This document shows positions 4,828 to 6,100 of a stretch of 6,100 nucleotides of DNA, in pieces; the first letter of the stretch is position 1; each line of letters starts with the position of its first letter. The DNA is taken from NCBI GenBank assembly GCA_019747615.1, contig JAIEQQ010000128.1:1-6100 (forward strand), in the 5' to 3' direction. A model generated the notes under the pieces. It had not been told where the DNA came from. It worked only from the letters and a program-made list of their open reading frames with translations, and did no database searches. The position numbers were made by a program, and so were the translations under genes. Source of the DNA: Phycisphaerales bacterium (GTDB lineage Bacteria; Planctomycetota; Phycisphaerae; Phycisphaerales; UBA1924).

Positions 4828-5468
4828 AGCTGTATCTGGACGACGTGCTGCTCATCTGCCCCACCGACACGCTCGAGAGCGCGCTGGATGTCGCCCGCAA
4901 CGCCGCCCAGAGCACCGGGCGCGTGATCATCGAGGCCGAGTGGGACGGCGTGCCGATCCCTGACAACGTGCTGGAGGCCGCCGACGCCTCGCCGGTCAGC
5001 CAGAGCGAGGTCCGGTTTCGTTCGACCGATCCGCGCGCCCTGGTCGCCACCACCATGCACGAGATGGCCGATGTTCTTCAGCGCGGGCTGGAGGTGCAAC
5101 TGGAAACAGCCGATGCGCTCCAGAGCGGGCAAATGGAGGTCGCCTTCAGCAACCTCACCGAGGTGCTGGAGATGTGGCAGGGCGTCCGGCGGTCGGTCGA
5201 AGACGGGGCCGCCCTCATGGGCGCTCGCGTTGACACGCTGATCACCACCACGCCCGAGGGTACCAGCGAGATGGTGATGGCGCACGTCGGGCGGCTCAAC
5301 GACCTGCTCACCGATGTCCGCACCGCCGTGGCCAGTGAAGACTGGGCGACGCTGGCGGACCTGCTTTCGGCCCAGAGCGAGATGGACGTGCAAGCCAGGC
5401 GCTGGATCGGTATTCTGAGGCAGCTCGGCCAGCAGTTCGCCCCCCCCACCCCACCCCCCGCGCCCTGA
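4824..5468 (+). CDS. Acidic alpha-helical protein of unknown function
   Basis: The protein has 214 residues and I do not recognise it. The ATG at 4824 shares ATGA with the stop of the LAB_N gene, and AAAGG lies 6 nt upstream, so the start is well supported and translation is probably coupled. Residues 1-67 look like a small alpha/beta unit: strand LYLDDVLLIC, helix TLESALDVARNAAQ, strand RVIIEAEWDG. Residues ~70-132 and ~148-204 are long, acidic, amphipathic helices, including MHEMADVLQRGLEVQLETAD and RLNDLLTDVRTAVASEDWATL, and would pack as a helical bundle. The 'EDWATLADLLSAQSEMDVQARRW' area resembles the compact bundles of small chaperone-like proteins, but no family can be assigned. No signal peptide or membrane segment is seen, so it is probably cytosolic. 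The C-terminus is Pro-rich (FAPPTPPPAP) and encoded by a long C-run. Partner of the GT2/LAB_N pair by operon only. Confidence 0.8.
   Translation: MKLYLDDVLLICPTDTLESALDVARNAAQSTGRVIIEAEWDGVPIPDNVLEAADASPVSQSEVRFRSTDPRALVATTMHEMADVLQRGLEVQLETADALQSGQMEVAFSNLTEVLEMWQGVRRSVEDGAALMGARVDTLITTTPEGTSEMVMAHVGRLNDLLTDVRTAVASEDWATLADLLSAQSEMDVQARRWIGILRQLGQQFAPPTPPPAP
5440..5465 (-). other. C-run/G-run tract with G-quadruplex potential at a gene's 3' end
   Basis: The plus strand has C8, C4, C6 and C3 runs separated by A, A and GCG. The minus strand therefore has four G-runs with loops of 1, 1 and 3 nt, a tight quadruplex pattern. It encodes the last Pro-rich residues of the acidic helical protein and ends at its stop codon (5466-5468). 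The eight-C run is also a likely spot for replication or sequencing slippage. Confidence 0.5.
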
Positions 5469-5528
5469 TCGTTCACGTTTTCGCTTGGGCACGCGGCGGA
5501 CTGGCGACGGACTCTTGATGCCGGACCC

Positions 5529-5534
5529 GGAGGA
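5529..5534 (+). promoter_or_regulatory. Shine-Dalgarno site deciding a TTG start
   Basis: GGAGGA ends 9 nt before the TTG at 5544. The in-frame ATG at 5589 has no SD, so this site favours the TTG. It lies in the 75 bp gap after the acidic helical protein gene. Confidence 0.45.
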
Positions 5535-5543
5535 CTCACGCCC

Positions 5544-6100
5544 TTGTGCCCAGCGCGAACCAACACATCTGATGCGATCGACACGCTGATGAACCAGGCC
5601 AGCGTCGCCCTCGTCGCGCGCCGGTACTTCGAGTGCGAGCGGCTCTGCGTCGAAGCGCTCGAGCACGCCTTCCGTCGAGGTGAGTTCGCCCAGATGGCCC
5701 GCATCCTGCTGCCGCTGCAGGAATCGCGCCGGTTCAAACGCCACCTGGCCATCGACAGCGGCAAGGTCTTCGTGATCGACTCGCAGGTGCCGATGCCCGG
5801 CGAGCTCGAGACGGGCTTGTATCTGATTCAGCCCCCTCGCGTCGGGCTCGACGGGCGGCTGCTCCGCGAGACGTGTGATCGAGCGGAAGTTCCGGCGGTG
5901 ATCGTCGTGCGCGAGCCGACGACGCGGGGTGGCCAGTGCCCGATCGTGTCGCTGGGGCCGGTGACGACGCGAGCCCGAGTCGAGCCGCCACGCGCCAGCA
6001 CGCCCGCCACCAAAAAGACCGGCGGCAAGGGCGGCGCCAAGGCCCCGGCAAGCAAGACGACCAAGCGAGCAGTCAAGGGCGGCGAAGGATTGCTGCCATC
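5544..6100 (+). CDS. Unrecognised protein with helical N-terminus and Lys/Ala/Gly-rich tail (partial)
   Basis: The frame is open from 5469 to the window end, giving at least 185 residues from TTG 5544; the C-terminus is missing. I chose TTG because of the GGAGGA upstream and because helix-forming coding sequence (SDAIDTLMNQASVALVARRY) begins before the in-frame ATG at 5589. Residues ~9-62 look like a TPR-style helical hairpin (RRYFECERLCVEALEHAFRR, then EFAQMARILLPLQESRR). Residues ~68-142 look like an alpha/beta domain with strands such as KVFVIDS, GLYLIQPP and AVIVVRE. From ~145 on the chain is low-complexity and basic (TPATKKTGGKGGAKAP...), like histone H1/AlgP-style tails that bind nucleic acid or other polyanions. 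I cannot name a family or function. The 75 bp gap and same direction allow, but do not prove, membership of the GT2 operon. Confidence 0.7.
   Translation, partial: MCPARTNTSDAIDTLMNQASVALVARRYFECERLCVEALEHAFRRGEFAQMARILLPLQESRRFKRHLAIDSGKVFVIDSQVPMPGELETGLYLIQPPRVGLDGRLLRETCDRAEVPAVIVVREPTTRGGQCPIVSLGPVTTRARVEPPRASTPATKKTGGKGGAKAPASKTTKRAVKGGEGLLP

Noticed and set aside
4740..5744. Minus-strand open frame of 334 codons
   Set aside because: It runs antisense across three forward genes and their gaps; the His/Arg/Gly-rich translation shows no family motif. Long antisense frames are expected at this GC content.

Overview
The window is GC-rich bacterial DNA whose gene content and style suggest a planctomycete, probably Phycisphaerae-like. 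The pointers are a hydroxysqualene synthase (HpnC) type protein, a plant/bacterial IspH, intergenic gaps packed with short GC-rich repeats, and start sites that often lack a Shine-Dalgarno sequence. The lineage is an inference from style and homology memory, not from a marker gene.

Left part (1-1662): a partial hpnC-like gene runs leftward off the window and is divergent from a complete ispH. IspH makes IPP/DMAPP in the MEP pathway, and HpnC acts on the squalene branch built from those units, so this is a small isoprenoid neighbourhood. The divergent spacer (377-585) carries a strong G-quadruplex-type G-run cluster.

Middle part (1663-3073): three genes read leftward. In order of transcription they are an ISC-type [2Fe-2S] ferredoxin (fdx), iscX, and a small four-helix membrane protein of unknown function. 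fdx and iscX are the last two genes of the classical isc operon. Here they stand without the other isc genes, and a 210 bp gap between them is filled with short repeats. A 27-bp repeat occurs once in each of the three gaps on this side (1738-1764, 2204-2230, 2611-2637). Further 7-, 9- and 14-bp tandem repeats lie next to it.

Right part (3281-6100): a rightward operon starts from a candidate leaderless promoter. It encodes a GT2 polyprenyl/dolichyl-phosphate sugar transferase and, overlapping by GTGA, a four-TM protein with an LpxB-N-terminal-like (LAB_N) domain. Overlapping by ATGA is an unrecognised acidic helical protein. After a 75 bp gap comes a partial unrecognised protein with a helical N-terminus and a Lys/Ala/Gly-rich tail. 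The first two likely work together on lipid-linked sugar at the membrane; the last two have no assigned role.

No tRNA, rRNA, CRISPR array, transposase or phage gene was seen. The nearest thing to an undescribed system is the GT2 - LAB_N - acidic helical protein cassette, followed by the repeat family that occupies successive gaps.
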